Assembly: GCA_903643055.1 (NCBI GenBank)
Contig: CAHJWV010000611.1
Span: 1 to 14,907, forward strand
Source: Burkholderiales bacterium
GTDB taxonomy: Bacteria; Pseudomonadota; Gammaproteobacteria; Burkholderiales; Burkholderiaceae
DNA length: 14,907 nucleotides
Reading direction: 5' to 3'
Every line of letters starts with the position of its first letter. Position 1 is the first letter of the stretch. Shown here piece by piece: positions 14,235-14,907 of this stretch. Below the pieces are notes generated by a model. The model had not been told where the DNA came from. It ran no database searches and saw nothing but the letters and a program-made list of their open reading frames with translations. Both the position numbers and the translations under genes were made by a program.

Positions 14235-14907
14235 CAATGGCCTCCGTTGGCCTCGCGGCGGGCCGCACGAGAGCGGGCATACATCAGCGGCGCCAGCAAG
14301 GCGACCACGGTCAGCAGCAGCACGGTGGACGCAGCGGAGGCGAGGCCGATGTTGGAGCGGCCGAAGAGGTTGTCCATGATGAACTTGCCGGGCACTTCGC
14401 TCGCGAGGCCCGGGCCGCCCTGCGTCATCGCGATCACCACGTCATAGACCTTGACGACACTGAACGACAGCAGCACGAAGGCCGTGCCGATCGATGGGCC
14501 GAGCATGGGCAGCACGATGCTGAGGTAGACGCGCCAGGTCGGGATGCCGTCGATGCGGGCGGCCTTCCACAGGCTGTCATCGATGCCGCGCAGGCCGGCC
14601 AGCATCAGTGCCATCACCAGACCCGATGCCTGCCAGATGGCGGCCAGCGCGATCGCCCACATGACCTTGTCCTGGCTCACGATCCAATCAAAGGTGAAGC
14701 TCTCGAAGCCCAGGCTGCGTACCGTCGCCTGGATGCCGAGCTCGGGGTTCAGCAGCCATTGCCAGATCAGGCCGGTGGCCACGAACGACATCGCATAGGG
14801 ATACAGAAATACCGTGCGCAGCACGCCTTCGGCGGCGATTTTCTGATCGATGAACACGGCCAGCAAGAAGCCGATCACCAGGCAGGCGCCGATGAAGATG
14901 ACGCCAA
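14234..14907 (-). CDS. Sugar ABC transporter permease, MalF-like (cut by window edge)
   Basis: The gene enters from the right edge in open frame (GVIFIGACLVIGFLLAVF at the edge), so the N terminus and probably the first membrane segments are missing. The visible 224 residues include IDQKIAAEGVLRTVFLYPYA, VATGLIWQWLLNPELGIQ and the EAA loop DSLWKAARIDGIPTWRVYLS followed by IVLPMLGP. The LDQKI-type and WKW-LNP-type segments resemble GtsB-like glucose/mannose permeases, a family-memory judgement. It forms a heterodimer with the MalG-like protein encoded next. A substrate-binding protein gene would be expected upstream, outside the window. A GTG at 14878 is internal and should not be taken as the start. 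Confidence 0.92.
   Translation of the reverse strand, partial: GVIFIGACLVIGFLLAVFIDQKIAAEGVLRTVFLYPYAMSFVATGLIWQWLLNPELGIQATVRSLGFESFTFDWIVSQDKVMWAIALAAIWQASGLVMALMLAGLRGIDDSLWKAARIDGIPTWRVYLSIVLPMLGPSIGTAFVLLSFSVVKVYDVVIAMTQGGPGLASEVPGKFIMDNLFGRSNIGLASAASTVLLLTVVALLAPLMYARSRAARREANGGH

Noticed and set aside
13278..14447. 389-codon plus-strand frame rich in His, Asp, Gln and Arg
   Set aside because: The composition is typical of the antisense of a GC-rich membrane-protein gene; the MalG-like permease lies on the other strand.

Overview
The window is about 14.9 kb of GC-rich DNA from a Gram-negative bacterium, most probably a betaproteobacterium of the order Burkholderiales. The reasons are a trimeric Burkholderia-type porin ending in Phe, an endonuclease-type MutL, a PEP-CTERM protein (a trait of exosortase-carrying betaproteobacteria), and strong G/C preference at third codon positions. 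It looks like ordinary chromosome. I see no insertion sequence, phage, CRISPR array, tRNA or rRNA.

Layout, left to right. (1) 1-2735: a truncated DedA-family membrane protein on the minus strand, divergent from mutL and a MarC/YhgN-family membrane protein on the plus strand. Both start regions lack Shine-Dalgarno sequences and have -10-like hexamers almost touching the start codons. (2) 2857-5692, minus strand: a polar amino acid ABC substrate-binding lipoprotein and its permease, followed downstream by a general porin with a clear intrinsic terminator. No ATPase gene accompanies this pair. (3) 5822-7081, plus strand: an integral membrane acyltransferase-3 protein, divergent from the ABC pair across a perfect inverted repeat. 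Its 3' end overlaps a convergent PBP7-type peptidase by 16 bp. (4) 7066-8695, minus strand: a class II glutamine-amidotransferase-like Ntn protein followed by the PBP7-type peptidase, probably one operon. (5) 8696-9102: a 407-bp gap with several short palindromes and no convincing gene. (6) 9103-10907: a putative secreted HExxH metallopeptidase-like protein and a small orphan protein on the plus strand, convergent with a PEP-CTERM protein on the minus strand. (7) 11121-14907, minus strand: a sugar ABC operon (two permeases, the first cut by the window edge, then the MalK/UgpC-like ATPase) followed by a LacI-family regulator. The permeases resemble the glucose/mannose (Gts) subfamily.

How the genes work together. 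The porin could supply small solutes to the periplasm for the amino acid importer downstream of which it lies. The sugar importer and LacI regulator form a substrate-specific uptake unit, but the regulator reads as two frames, consistent with one missing base, so it is either inactivated or a sequencing error. The amidotransferase-like protein, PBP7-type peptidase, acyltransferase and PEP-CTERM protein all concern, or may concern, the cell envelope, but nothing beyond position ties them into one system. I did not find a clear new multi-gene system. The most unusual items are the HELAH protein, the orphan Ntn protein, the PEP-CTERM protein, the two perfect inverted repeats and the broken regulator.
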